From Planctomycetota bacterium (GTDB lineage: Bacteria > Planctomycetota > Phycisphaerae > Phycisphaerales > UBA1924), in contig JAUZRR010000004.1 in the NCBI GenBank assembly GCA_030950285.1, positions 124,001 to 188,000 on the forward strand: DNA of 64,000 nt, given 5' to 3'. Below, piece after piece: positions 52,308-62,500 of this stretch (positions are counted from its first letter, which is position 1; every line of letters begins with the position of its first letter). The notes beneath the pieces were generated by a model. The model saw only the letters and a program-made list of their open reading frames with translations. It was not told the DNA's origin and made no database searches. A program made the translations under genes and the position numbers.

Positions 52308-52848
52308 AGCGCAGCGTGAGCGACCCCACCTGCTTTGTGCCGTCCTCGCTTTCGATCTCAACCCACCACTGAGCATCAGCCGGGAGTGGATCGGGTGCCT
52401 CTGCGTGTATGTCGTAGACACCGGCTGTCGAGTCGTACTCACCTTTTCCGACAGCCGACGCGAGCCGATCGGCAGTACCGATCCACGCGCGAACGATCGC
52501 CGTGCCTTTGTCATCGCTTGACAACTTGACGACGAGGTGAAGTTCTTTGCCCGCCTGCGCCTCGCCGTGGCCTTGCCAACACTCGATCTCGGTATCTCCG
52601 ATCATCGCGGTGCCGATGGAGATTTCGTCGCTGTGGTCGTCGTCGCCATGATCATGATCGTGATCATCATGATCGTCCTCGGCATGGCTGTGCCCATGCC
52701 CATCTCCTTTGACATGGTCGTGGTCGTCCTCGGCGTGCGACTCAGCAGTTGTGGAAGAGTCGTCCGACGAATCCTCCTGCTTACCACAGCCGAAGAGCAT
52801 GCCGGCTGCGAGCCCGGCGTAAAGAAGCAGTTTGAGGCGATCGTTCAT
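52306..52848 (-). CDS. His/Asp-rich lipoprotein, probable metal-binding
   Basis: 180 residues. Lipobox signal (LLYAGLAAGMLFGC). Residues about 40-85 are dominated by His, Asp and Glu: VKGDGHGHSHAEDDHDDHDH and DHGDDDHSDE, a likely zinc, nickel or cobalt binding stretch. The C-terminal half (about 85-180) is a beta-like domain with IECWQGHGEAQAGKELHLVV and WWVEIESEDGTKQVGSLTLR. ATG at 52848 follows GGAG by eight bases. It follows the RND pump gene by 54 bases on the same strand, so it is likely the last gene of the efflux operon and could buffer metal outside the inner membrane. Confidence 0.83.
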   Translation of the reverse strand: MNDRLKLLLYAGLAAGMLFGCGKQEDSSDDSSTTAESHAEDDHDHVKGDGHGHSHAEDDHDDHDHDHGDDDHSDEISIGTAMIGDTEIECWQGHGEAQAGKELHLVVKLSSDDKGTAIVRAWIGTADRLASAVGKGEYDSTAGVYDIHAEAPDPLPADAQWWVEIESEDGTKQVGSLTLR

Positions 52849-52902
52849 GGGTGTGTCTCCATTGACATGGTGGATATGGTGTCGCATAGATGCAAGTACA
52901 TA

Positions 52903-55900
52903 TTACGGATTTGCGGGTGAGCGGGGTTCACCTTTTTGCCCAAAGATGAGCGAATATCCCGCAGGAACAACAATGAGATTGAGGAACGTCGAGGTAATCA
53001 GCCCTCCGAGGGTGACCACCGCGAGCGGCGCAAGCAGCTCGCTGCCGGGCTTGCCCGCAGCCAATGCGAGGGGAAGGAGCCCTAGAGCAGCAGAGAACGC
53101 GGTCATCAGAATCGGCACCAGCCGCTCCATCGACCCCTGCACAATCGCCTCACCCAAAGGCACGCTCTCTTCATTCATCAGATGATTATAGTGATTGACA
53201 AGCAAGATGCCGTTGCGAACCGCGATCCCGAAAAGAGTGATAAATCCGACCATGCTCGCAATGGAAATGACAGGCGCTACATAGGCCCCGCCACTCCCAA
53301 CCAACGCCAGGGTGTTACCGACGAGCCCCCCGCCTTCGGTTGCGTAGATTGCGACAATGCCGCCGATCAATGCGAGCGGCATGTTCAACATGACCAAGAC
53401 GGCGGCCCGCATCGAACCGGTTGATATCTGAAGCAGCATCAGCATAATCACCGCGACACCAAGGCCCGCGACGGACATCGTTCGAGCAGCGGACTGCTGT
53501 GCCTCGAACTGCCCGCCGTAGACAACCGTATAGCCCGCCCGTTGCACAATGGGCGTGACCCGCTCGCGGACCTGCGCGACGAGATCCCCCAGATTGGCCC
53601 CCTCAGCGACATTCAACGAGATCACAGCCTTGCGTTGGGCATTCTCTCTTGTAATAAGGTTGCTCGAACGCTCAAGGCCGATGTCCGCCACATCGCGTAA
53701 TCGCACAGTTGTGCCACTGCGGCCACGAAGAAGTAGGTTCTTAACCTGCTCAACGCTCTCACGCTGATCCGCAGCCAGCCGGACCACAAGATCGTACTGC
53801 TTGATGCCCTGGTTGACCTTCGCAACAACCTCCCCATATATAGCTTCACGAACCTGCTCTGCGGCATCCGCCGGGCTGAGCCCCGCTGATGCGAGCTCCG
53901 CGTGGCGGTACCGGATTGGCAACGAGGTAATCATCACTTCACGATTTGCATTGACATCCCTCGCGCCCGAGAGCGCCTTCAACTCTACTTCGATTTCCTT
54001 GGCCACCGCGCGGAGACCGGCCAGATCGTCGCCGAACACGCTGATTGCAATTGCTGCGGGTGTTCCCGAAAGCACATGGCTCAGCCGGTGCTCAATGGGC
54101 TGGCCCACCTGAGTAACAATACCCGGCACGGATGCAAGAACCGTGTCGATCTCAGCCCGAATCTCCTCACGGTCGCTACCCGGCACAACGGTAACTTCTA
54201 TCTCTGAACTGCTCACAGGCTCGGCGTGCTCATCGCGTTCGGCACGCCCGGTACGGCGTGCAACAGTCTCAACGCCTTCAATCTCGACGAGCCGCTCCTC
54301 CACTCCCCTGGCGAGGCGATCGCTTTCCATGAGCGAAGTCCCGGGAGGAGCAAAGAGAAATACCGTAAAGGTGCCCTCGTTGAAACTCGGTAAAAATGAT
54401 GTTCCAAATGTCGTTGCAAGCCAGAGAGTTGCGACTGTCGCCATGCCCGCCACTCCGAGCACCCATAAGCGCAGCCGAATTGCCAGACGAAGTGACGGCT
54501 CGTACACACGCTTGAGCGCTCGCACAAAAAAGCCGTCGCGATCCTCATGCTTGCCCCCGAGGCGGCCTTTGAGCATGTATTTACACATCGCGGGCGTTAC
54601 CGTCAGAGCGACTGCCAGTGAAGCAAGGATCGAGACCATGTAGGTCAACGCCAGCGGCCGGAAGAAACGGCCCTCGATCCCTTGCAAGAAGAGCAAAGGC
54701 ACAAAGACCATCACGATAATCACTGTTGCAAATACCATCGCTGGGCGGATCTCGTTGCTCGCGTCAAAAATAACTTCGGCAACCGCACGCCGCTGCTCCT
54801 CAGGCTTGCCCCGGTTCTGCTTGAGCCTTCTGAATACGTTTTCGACATCAATAATTGCATCATCAACAAGCACGCCAACAGCGACAGCCAGTCCGCCGAG
54901 CGTCATAACATTGAGACCAATATTCATCCAATCCATCATCAGGAGTCCGGCCGCGATCGAAATCGGCAGCGCAGTGAGCGTGATAATTGTAGTCCGTACA
55001 TTAAGAAGAAACAGGATGAGAATGATAGCGACAATGATGACCGCGTCTCGCAGCACATGCAGCACGTTGTCAATCGATCGCTCAATAAAATGGCTCTGCC
55101 GAACGACATCACGATTGAGCACAACCCCCTCGGGAAGAATCGGCTCAATCTGATCAAATAACTTGTCAAGATGCTCGGTGAGCATCAACGTATTCATTCC
55201 CGGCGTTTTCTTGATGGACAAAATGACCGCAGGCGAACCGCCTTCGGATCCCGTGCCTCGCTTGAGGGCAGGCCCGAGACGGACATCCGCAACTTCACCG
55301 ATGGTGACCGGAGCCCCATCATGATACTTAATAAGAGTACCTGCAATATCTGCGGCACTCGTAACACGACTCTGCTGTCGAAGAGGTATCTCAAAGTTCC
55401 CGGCACTGGTAAGGTACCCGCCGCTGGCCGTGCTGTGCGCGCCTCTCGAGGCTTCGACAACCTCGGAGATTGTAAGTCCGTAGAGGCGCAATCGCTCTTG
55501 ATCGACGTTGACTTGATACTCGGGAAGTTCACCACCAATGGCAACAACCTGCGCAACGCCAGGAATGGCAAGAATCTTGTTTCGCAGTTCAAACTCTGCG
55601 TACGAGCGGATGTCCAGGGGGGAGGCCGTCGCGTCTGGGGACGAAAGCGAGATTAGCATGATCTCGCCAACGATCGAACTGATCGGCGTGAGTTCAACAT
55701 TCACGCCTCTCGGGATGTCCTCGCGGACCGTAGCTAACCGCTCCGCAACGAGCTGTCGCGCCCGGTACAAGTCTGCGCCCCAGTCCAGATCAATCCAGAT
55801 GATCGACAGGCCGATTGCGCTCGAGCTGCGAACACGCCGGACTCCTGACATTCCGTTTACCGCAGCCTCGATTGGGAAGGTGACAAACTGCTCAACTTCG

Positions 55901-56076
55901 CCAGCGGCGAGTCCGCCAGCTTCGGCCATGACTACGACCGTCGGGGCATTCAGTTCAGGAAATACATCCACGCTCATCTTCGGAACGCGGTAGGCCGCGT
56001 AGCCCACCAGCAGCAGTGCTGCCATAAGCACGAACGATGAATATGTAAGCGAAAACCGGATCAGTGCCTTGAGCAT
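52903..56076 (-). CDS. Heavy-metal efflux RND transporter permease (CusA/CzcA type)
   Basis: 1057 residues, 12 predicted transmembrane helices and two large periplasmic loops. Start blocks are LIRFSLTYSSFVLMAALLLV and MSVDVFPELNAPTVVVMAEA. The TM4 region reads LGGLAVAVGVLVDDAIIDVENVFRRL, the metal-RND motif; VDDA rather than CzcA's VDGA or CusA's VDAA leaves the metal unassigned. The C-terminal half has YVAPVISIASMVGFITLFGI and LVNHYNHL. Partners (adaptor, outer-membrane factor) lie upstream on the same strand, ten bases away for the adaptor. DNA here is visibly less GC-rich than in the housekeeping genes. The frame is open upstream of the ATG at 56076, but it lies inside the adaptor gene in another frame. 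Confidence 0.95.
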   Translation of the reverse strand: MLKALIRFSLTYSSFVLMAALLLVGYAAYRVPKMSVDVFPELNAPTVVVMAEAGGLAAGEVEQFVTFPIEAAVNGMSGVRRVRSSSAIGLSIIWIDLDWGADLYRARQLVAERLATVREDIPRGVNVELTPISSIVGEIMLISLSSPDATASPLDIRSYAEFELRNKILAIPGVAQVVAIGGELPEYQVNVDQERLRLYGLTISEVVEASRGAHSTASGGYLTSAGNFEIPLRQQSRVTSAADIAGTLIKYHDGAPVTIGEVADVRLGPALKRGTGSEGGSPAVILSIKKTPGMNTLMLTEHLDKLFDQIEPILPEGVVLNRDVVRQSHFIERSIDNVLHVLRDAVIIVAIILILFLLNVRTTIITLTALPISIAAGLLMMDWMNIGLNVMTLGGLAVAVGVLVDDAIIDVENVFRRLKQNRGKPEEQRRAVAEVIFDASNEIRPAMVFATVIIVMVFVPLLFLQGIEGRFFRPLALTYMVSILASLAVALTVTPAMCKYMLKGRLGGKHEDRDGFFVRALKRVYEPSLRLAIRLRLWVLGVAGMATVATLWLATTFGTSFLPSFNEGTFTVFLFAPPGTSLMESDRLARGVEERLVEIEGVETVARRTGRAERDEHAEPVSSSEIEVTVVPGSDREEIRAEIDTVLASVPGIVTQVGQPIEHRLSHVLSGTPAAIAISVFGDDLAGLRAVAKEIEVELKALSGARDVNANREVMITSLPIRYRHAELASAGLSPADAAEQVREAIYGEVVAKVNQGIKQYDLVVRLAADQRESVEQVKNLLLRGRSGTTVRLRDVADIGLERSSNLITRENAQRKAVISLNVAEGANLGDLVAQVRERVTPIVQRAGYTVVYGGQFEAQQSAARTMSVAGLGVAVIMLMLLQISTGSMRAAVLVMLNMPLALIGGIVAIYATEGGGLVGNTLALVGSGGAYVAPVISIASMVGFITLFGIAVRNGILLVNHYNHLMNEESVPLGEAIVQGSMERLVPILMTAFSAALGLLPLALAAGKPGSELLAPLAVVTLGGLITSTFLNLIVVPAGYSLIFGQKGEPRSPANP

Positions 56077-56086
56077 CACAGAACTC

Positions 56087-57547
56087 CTATTCGTCTTCGC
56101 CAGAATGGAAAGTGCCATCGGCATGGAAGTGTCCGCCTTGGTCTTGTCCGCTATTTGCGGATGCAAGCAAGAGCTGATAGGCCCCTTCGAGCACGACTTC
56201 ATCACCGAGACGCAGCCCGCTGCCAACGACAATCCAGCGACCGTCATCAAGGCCAAGATCCGCCTCGACACGAATTGCTTTGTTCGGATCAGCAGGATCA
56301 CGACGGAAGAACACCGGGACGAGCCCGTCCTTCTGGATTGCTGCACTCGGAATCGCCAGCACCTTTGCGTGGGATTCGTCGGTGACAATCTCTAGCTGGG
56401 ACGACACTCCTGCCCGAGCCCAGGGGGCAAGCGACTGGGGAGTTACAAAGAGGTCAACAGTGCGAGCATTAGGATCGCCAGCGAGATCGATCTTGAGAAG
56501 GCCGTCCATTGTCGCAGTAACATCAAATGAGACGCCGGTCTGTGTCAAAGACGGAGCCACAATTCGTGCCGACGCCCCATCGTGCAGCCGTCCCAGATCG
56601 CTCTGTAGTGCCACAGCTCGAAACCGCAACCGCTCGGGCTGGACAACCGTAAGAACAGCAACTTCCTCATTGGCCCACGCTCCGTCGGTCAGGCCCAGAG
56701 ACTCGACTACACCGGAATCCTGGGCTTTGACTTCAATTGTCGTGATGGTTCGCCACCGTGGGCGCAGACCGTGGCGTGAATCAACCGTTTCAGTGAGATC
56801 CTCCTCGGACATGCTGAGAAGCGTAGAGGCCAAGTCAATCAGGAGTTCATAGTTTGATATTGCGGCGGTGAGATCTGCCTTTGCGCCTGCCTCTGCGGCT
56901 GCGAGCTCGGCTTCCCGTTCGAGAACTTCTGCGAGTTCCGCTTCAGCGGTTGCGGCTGCACCGCTGACTGCGCTGAGCTCTGCCAATCGCCCGCCACCGG
57001 CTTCGGCAAGTGTTTCAAGTTGTTCAACCCGTTTATTGTGAATCGCAATAACCTTCTGGAGTCGTTGCTCGTGACGCTGGTGGGCTTGGCGGAGCGGAGG
57101 AAAGCTTGCAAGGCGAGCGGTGGTTCGCTCGATCGTTGCTTCTGCGTTCGTGATTTGCTGTTGGACCTCTCTCCAAGCTGGCGAATCGATGCGATACAAA
57201 ACCGCACCTTGCTCAACCCGATCAAACTGCTCAACCACAATCTCCACCCGACCGGATAGCATTGTGTGGTATTCACGCCTCGCGGTCGGTAAATACTCGA
57301 ATCGCCCGGGCACACGCAGCGTCTGTTCAACCCTGCGAGCCTCGGCTTTCACAAATGTAATGCCAAGATTCTGTCGCACCGCTGGAGGGATATCGATCCG
57401 GTTCGTGGGGCCTTCGGCTCCGGCAGAGCCATCCATGTGCTCATCGGCTGTTTCGCTGGCGGGTGAAGCATCCGACTGTGCGCCGCACCCGAGCAGCGCA
57501 GCACAGATGCCCGCACCAAGAAAGATAGAAAGCAGAACACGGTTCAT
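56087..57547 (-). CDS. Efflux RND periplasmic adaptor (membrane fusion) lipoprotein
   Basis: 486 residues. Lipobox (GAGICAALLGCGAQ) then an N-terminal barrel and lipoyl-like segment (MLSGRVEIVVEQFDRVEQG), a helical hairpin with coiled-coil character (residues about 145-245: EATIERTTARLASF to EAELAAAEAGAKADLTAA), and a beta-barrel domain. The end is His-bearing (GGHFHADGTFHSGEDE). It links the pump to the outer-membrane factor. Its ATG overlaps the stop of the outer-membrane factor gene (ATGA), showing tight coupling. Confidence 0.92.
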   Translation of the reverse strand: MNRVLLSIFLGAGICAALLGCGAQSDASPASETADEHMDGSAGAEGPTNRIDIPPAVRQNLGITFVKAEARRVEQTLRVPGRFEYLPTARREYHTMLSGRVEIVVEQFDRVEQGAVLYRIDSPAWREVQQQITNAEATIERTTARLASFPPLRQAHQRHEQRLQKVIAIHNKRVEQLETLAEAGGGRLAELSAVSGAAATAEAELAEVLEREAELAAAEAGAKADLTAAISNYELLIDLASTLLSMSEEDLTETVDSRHGLRPRWRTITTIEVKAQDSGVVESLGLTDGAWANEEVAVLTVVQPERLRFRAVALQSDLGRLHDGASARIVAPSLTQTGVSFDVTATMDGLLKIDLAGDPNARTVDLFVTPQSLAPWARAGVSSQLEIVTDESHAKVLAIPSAAIQKDGLVPVFFRRDPADPNKAIRVEADLGLDDGRWIVVGSGLRLGDEVVLEGAYQLLLASANSGQDQGGHFHADGTFHSGEDE

Positions 57548-59025
57548 TGGTAACCTCCCGCCGCAATCGGCGTGGTACTTTCTGTGTGGAGCAACGCCGA
57601 CTCGGGTGAATCGGGGTTTGCAGGAATCGGGGTAGGATCAGTTGCCCAGTCTGGCCCGAGCAGTTGTTCGATCGTGATAGCGATCTCCAGCTCGGCAAAT
57701 TGCAGATCAAGCAGATAGATCTTTGCGTCGAACTGTCTTGTCACAGTGTCAAGAAACAGCAGGGTGTCGACATCACCGAGCTCGGCGACCCGTTGCACTT
57801 CTGCGGCCTGCTGCGCCAGAAGCGGCAAGATTTCTGATGTGTAGTGCGTTCGTTGTATACGTGCCGCATCGAGTGCTGCCTGCGCCGATGCAAGAGCGCG
57901 TGCGAGGTGTTCATAGGTGGTTTCTGCGACTGTGCGTGCACGTGCGCGGGTTGCGTGCGCGGTAGCGATACCGCCGCGGTTTGCATTGAGGAGCGGGACA
58001 GGAAGCGACACGCCTAACATGAGGCGGTCGTCGTCCTCGTTGCCGTAGCCTGAGCCGATGCTGATATCAGGATATTGCTTGCGAACTTCGAGCCGGAGTG
58101 ATTGCTCCGCCAGTTGATATTCTGCACGCCGGATCGAGAGTTGTGTGTTTGAGTTGATCAATCGGGCGAGCCTGTCAGGCGAAAGATCGGGCTTGACGGC
58201 TGGAACCGACGGCACAAGCGTTATTGCCGCATCCGGCGGCATTCCGATGATCGAGAGCAGGTCTCGCCGGGCTTCTGCTGCGGCAAGCTCGGCATTGATG
58301 AGCGCCGCCCGTCTCGCGGCGAGTTCAACGCGGAACAGCCTGCCTTCGATTCTTTGCAACTCTCCCGCGGCTTCCAGTTGATTGGTGATCGACACGATCT
58401 GTTCGATCTGTGACAGCACGTCTCGATGGACGCCGGCTTGCTCTTTGGCAGTGACCCATGCTATCCAGGCACGGCGAAGGGTTGCCCGAGTCCGCCACTC
58501 GGCGTCCTCGATCCGCCGGAGTTCAACGGTGTGCGCCGCCCCAGCGCGGTCTTTTTCAACCGCGAGCCGGCCGGAAACCGGGAGCGTAATGCTGAGCATG
58601 AAACCGAACTCGAACGGTGCTGCTGATGAGAGAATGTCAGCACCGTCAAACCCAAAGGCTGGGTCTTCCCAAAGCCCGGCGGTTTCAAAGGTCGCAAGGG
58701 CTATACCGGCCTCCATCCTCGCGAGCCGGAGTTCGGGGTTATAGAAAAGTGCTACGACCTCAGCTTCGGCGGCGGAAAGCCCGTCGTCAAAGTTGATCTT
58801 GTCGGGAACCTCCGAGCCGGCCTCCCGCAGCCGGGCTGCAAAGGCCTCGACCGGTTCGACAGTGAAGGCCCGGGCTTCAAACTCGCCGCGATGTGCAGCA
58901 ATATCGAAGGGTGCGGGGCGGTAGCTCTGACAGCCTCCAACAGCCGCGAGCACCAGGCAAGCAAGGCTCACACCGGTTCTGCTGCGCACAGCATGTGCGC
59001 AAGACCGGGATCGGTGAATGTGCAT
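57544..59025 (-). CDS. TolC-type outer-membrane efflux lipoprotein
   Basis: 493 residues. Lipobox (LACLVLAAVGGC). Outer-membrane efflux protein repeats: NPELRLARMEAGIALATFE, FGFMLSITLPVSGRLAVEKD, SNTQLSIRRAEYQLAEQSLR and EVQRVAELGDVDTLLFLDTV. First gene of the pump cluster, with the adaptor overlapping its stop. A small exported Cys-rich protein gene precedes it by 82 bases on the same strand. Confidence 0.92.
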   Translation of the reverse strand: MHIHRSRSCAHAVRSRTGVSLACLVLAAVGGCQSYRPAPFDIAAHRGEFEARAFTVEPVEAFAARLREAGSEVPDKINFDDGLSAAEAEVVALFYNPELRLARMEAGIALATFETAGLWEDPAFGFDGADILSSAAPFEFGFMLSITLPVSGRLAVEKDRAGAAHTVELRRIEDAEWRTRATLRRAWIAWVTAKEQAGVHRDVLSQIEQIVSITNQLEAAGELQRIEGRLFRVELAARRAALINAELAAAEARRDLLSIIGMPPDAAITLVPSVPAVKPDLSPDRLARLINSNTQLSIRRAEYQLAEQSLRLEVRKQYPDISIGSGYGNEDDDRLMLGVSLPVPLLNANRGGIATAHATRARARTVAETTYEHLARALASAQAALDAARIQRTHYTSEILPLLAQQAAEVQRVAELGDVDTLLFLDTVTRQFDAKIYLLDLQFAELEIAITIEQLLGPDWATDPTPIPANPDSPESALLHTESTTPIAAGGYQ

Positions 59026-59107
59026 GTGGACAACCTCTGCGAAAAATGGAACACTCCGCCCGCGCAGCACAAACCACGTGAGCATTGGTCAAAGGTCGCA
59101 AAGGGCT

Positions 59108-59536
59108 TTAGATGAGCAATCGGGTGGAGCGCACCAGCGTGAGCCGTTGCTCACCGCCGGGGTCGTCTCGCATGGTGCGTGAGGTGCGCCAGCGGCTCTC
59201 GTTTGTGGGGTCGGTTATGACCACCGCATGGACACGCTCAAACGCAAGTGCCACACAGGGCTTGGTGCCCGGCCGAACGAAAGCCGCGACATCCGCTGGC
59301 CGGGGATAGTTATCAGAGCAGTAGCAATCTTCGAGCTGCCCCTCGTGGATGTGCGCTTCGTCGTCCGCACAGCCTTGGTATGTGTTGGTTTCCTGAACCA
59401 GAGACTCTGTCGCACATTGCGAATCGGCGTGTCCGAAGCACAGCACGATCCCCCCACCTCCCACGCCGAGGACGACGTTGAGGCTGAAGAGGAGTGCATA
59501 CAGAATGGACACGTATCGGGACACGACCGAGAGCAT
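59108..59536 (-). CDS. Small exported Cys/His-containing protein upstream of the efflux operon
   Basis: 142 residues. One hydrophobic segment (SILYALLFSLNVVLGVGG), likely a signal peptide, then VLCFGHADSQCATESL, QGCADDEAHIHEGQLEDCYC and later NYPRPADVAAF. The pattern, a short exported protein with Cys and His residues in front of a metal efflux operon, resembles unnamed proteins at the head of other such operons; that comparison is from memory and not certain. The ATG at 59536 is chosen over a GTG at 59563. It may sense or bind metal. Confidence 0.6.
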   Translation of the reverse strand: MLSVVSRYVSILYALLFSLNVVLGVGGGGIVLCFGHADSQCATESLVQETNTYQGCADDEAHIHEGQLEDCYCSDNYPRPADVAAFVRPGTKPCVALAFERVHAVVITDPTNESRWRTSRTMRDDPGGEQRLTLVRSTRLLI

Positions 59537-59586
59537 ATCGGTATATGTCTCGCGGAGCAACACAATCGCCTGAATATAAATTTTTG

Positions 59587-62500
59587 CTACGGCGCGTCGG
59601 AATCAGGCCCAATAATCCGGCCTATTTCGCTTCCTGTGGGCATTCCAAAGGGTCGAAACTTCTCCTCGGCCCCACGCTCTTCGTCATAGAAAACGGCTCT
59701 GTGGAGCCCGAGCCGGGAAGCCGTGGTGGACTCGATCAGCATGCTGCTGTCGTTGGCGGACATTTGCATGAGCGCCCGGTTGCCGAACTCGGCGAGTGAC
59801 GATCGGTCGAGCGCCCGGGTCAGGCTGCTGGTGGTATCGCACCAGGCGAGGACAAAGATGCCCAGTCGCGGCCCGTCGATGATCACTTGTTTGAGCTGCT
59901 GATCCGCGGCCGGCATCTTGGCTTCGCTGTCCGTGCTGAACGAGAAATCGTCGTCCTTTCGGCGGAGGCTCCGCAGCCAGTGCAGCCCGTGGAGCACGAG
60001 ATAGATCGCGGGGCCGTCGGTACGGTTGGCATCCTCGCGGGCGATCAGCTCGGTGTAGCACTCCTCGACTGCCTCGGGCGCGTTGCGCCACGAGACCGGG
60101 CGGACATCGTGCGGCAGGCCCGCGAGGGCCGCGGCGAACCGCCCGGCGAGCGGGTCGTCCTCGGGAGTGGCATCGACGATCCGGAAACTGGGGGCGCGGT
60201 CGCCCTCGGCGTCGTGCTGCACCGCGAGGCTGACGATCGCCGACGCGAGTATCGCCGCGGCGGTCTCGGTTCGTTGCCCGACGACCAGCAGGTTTGCCCC
60301 GCCCCGGCGGCGCATGACCGCGCCGGTCGGGTCCTTGATCGACACCGGCTCGCCGAGCCACGCGATCGGGGCGATCGGGCGTTGGCGCTCGCGGACAGCG
60401 CGGCGGAGCAGTCGGTTGCGTTCGAGCTCGGCCGGGGCGTTGCCTTCAAAGAGCACGGGCTCCTCAAACTCGACGGATCGTCTTGTCGCGAGGCGTTCGA
60501 TCTCGTGGAGGACGCTGTCGCGGTCGTCGTCGCCGAGCCACGCGACCTGGAAGGGGTTGTTCCCTTCGACGAGGCCGTTGGCGTTGTTGTAGATCGCTTC
60601 GCCCGGGCGGGTGAGGAGGCGTGCGGCGCTGTTGTCCTCGCTCAGGATGAGGTAGCTGTCAGTCTCCGAGCACATCATCGCGATGCGGACCGCCATCTGG
60701 CCAACGGTGCTGCGGGAGAGTGAGTAGGCGCCGCTGAGCGTCTGGCTGGCGAGCAGGATATGGATGCCGAACGCTCTTCCCTGGCGGACGAGACGGTCGA
60801 GGAGGAGTGAAGCGTCCTGGGCGATCCGGTCGTCCTCGACAAAGAACTCCTGAAACTCGTCGATGATGAGGATCGACCTTGGCATCGGTTCGTCGGGGAA
60901 TCGCTCGCGGAACTGGGAGAGCGATTGCAGCCCGCGGTCGCGGTAGAGGTCGCCCCGTCGGCGGAGCTCGGTGTCGAGCCGTTGCAGCACGCTGAGCCCG
61001 AACTCGCGGTCGGATTCGATCGCGACCGCTCGGACGTGCGGCAGCTTGCCGCTGGCGTAGGGCTTGAACTCGACGCCCTTCTTGAAATCAACGAGATAGA
61101 ACTCGACCTCGCGGGGGTCGTGCCAGAGCATCGCGGCGGTGGTGAGCACGTGCAGCAGCGTGGACTTGCCCGACCCGGTCTTGCCGGCGATGAGCACGTG
61201 CTGGCTTGTGCCCTTGCCGAGGCGGAGCTCCTGGGCTTTGGTCGCTCCGGCGCGGCCGATGGGGATGCGGAGCTCGTCGGCGGCGCTCCTGGTCCAACGC
61301 TCGGGCTCGGGTGGAGCAACGACGCTGTATCGCACCTCGACCCGCCCGGCAGCCTGCGCCTCTGCGCCGATGATGTCGAGCAAAGCCGCGGTTTCGGATT
61401 CACCCGGCGGGGCATCGGGCGTGAAGAGGAGATCGCCGAGCGATTCGCTCACGACGCCGAACTGCGCAGCGGTGGATGGAGCTCCGGTCAGCGATCGTGG
61501 TTTGAGCACGATCGCGCGCGACCGGAGCGAGCCGAAATCAAACCCGGCGGGTTGTTTGGCAGCCCGGTCGGAGAGCATCACCACGAACACGCCGCAGCGC
61601 GGGCCGGCGTCGATCACCGACGATAGCCGGGCGACCGCGTCCTCGGAAAAATTAGCGGGAAAGTCCGCGATAACGAGGTAGCGGTAGGGCTCGGCGATCT
61701 CGCCGGCGGCACGGTTGTAGTCGTCGATCGTGGCGTAGTCATCACGCAGGTACTTCTGGATGACGTTCTCGATGTGCTCGGTCAGGTCGGCGAGGCGTTG
61801 CTCGATGTGGCGACTCTCGGTCCAGATGCGCGCGCCGACGAGACTCTCGTCGTGGTCGGTCAGGCGCATGAGCCCGGCGAACGACCGCCCCCGGCCGATG
61901 GGGTCGATGATGGTCAGCTTGGCGCGCCCCGGCGGGATCGACGCGAGGATCCGGAGGAGCACGGTCTGCAGTATCGCCAGCCCCGCGTCCCGGTTGCCGG
62001 TGCCGGCTTCGACCAGGAGCGAGGGACGCTCGGCCATATCGAGCATCACGGGGAGCCTGACCGTCTCGGGGAGCGGTGCGGCGGGGTTCTGCTCGAGCGC
62101 GAGTCCGGAGAGCATCGCAGCGATATCGAGCGTGAGTGTCCCAAGATGAGACGCGGTTTCGCCCGGCTCCGGCGGGCTCCACGATCGCGTGAGTCGATCG
62201 TGCCATGCAGGGCTCGCACGCTCCGCGGCGTTCACGATCGACCCGATCTCTTCGCGAAAGCGTTGTGCCGCAGAGGACCACTCTGCGGCGAGGGCGTCGG
62301 TTTCGGCTTGGAACAGCCGCTCGGTCGCGTCCATTGCAGAACGCTTTGTCTCGGCGGCCTTGGCGATCGCTGCATCGTGGGCGGATTGCGCGTGCTCGCG
62401 ATACTCCACGACCTTGCGTTCGATCTCCGCTCTCGCGGCGGCATTGCTGCGCGACAGCGCGTGTTCCTCGGTACTGCGTTGCAGTTCTGCGTTTGTGACC

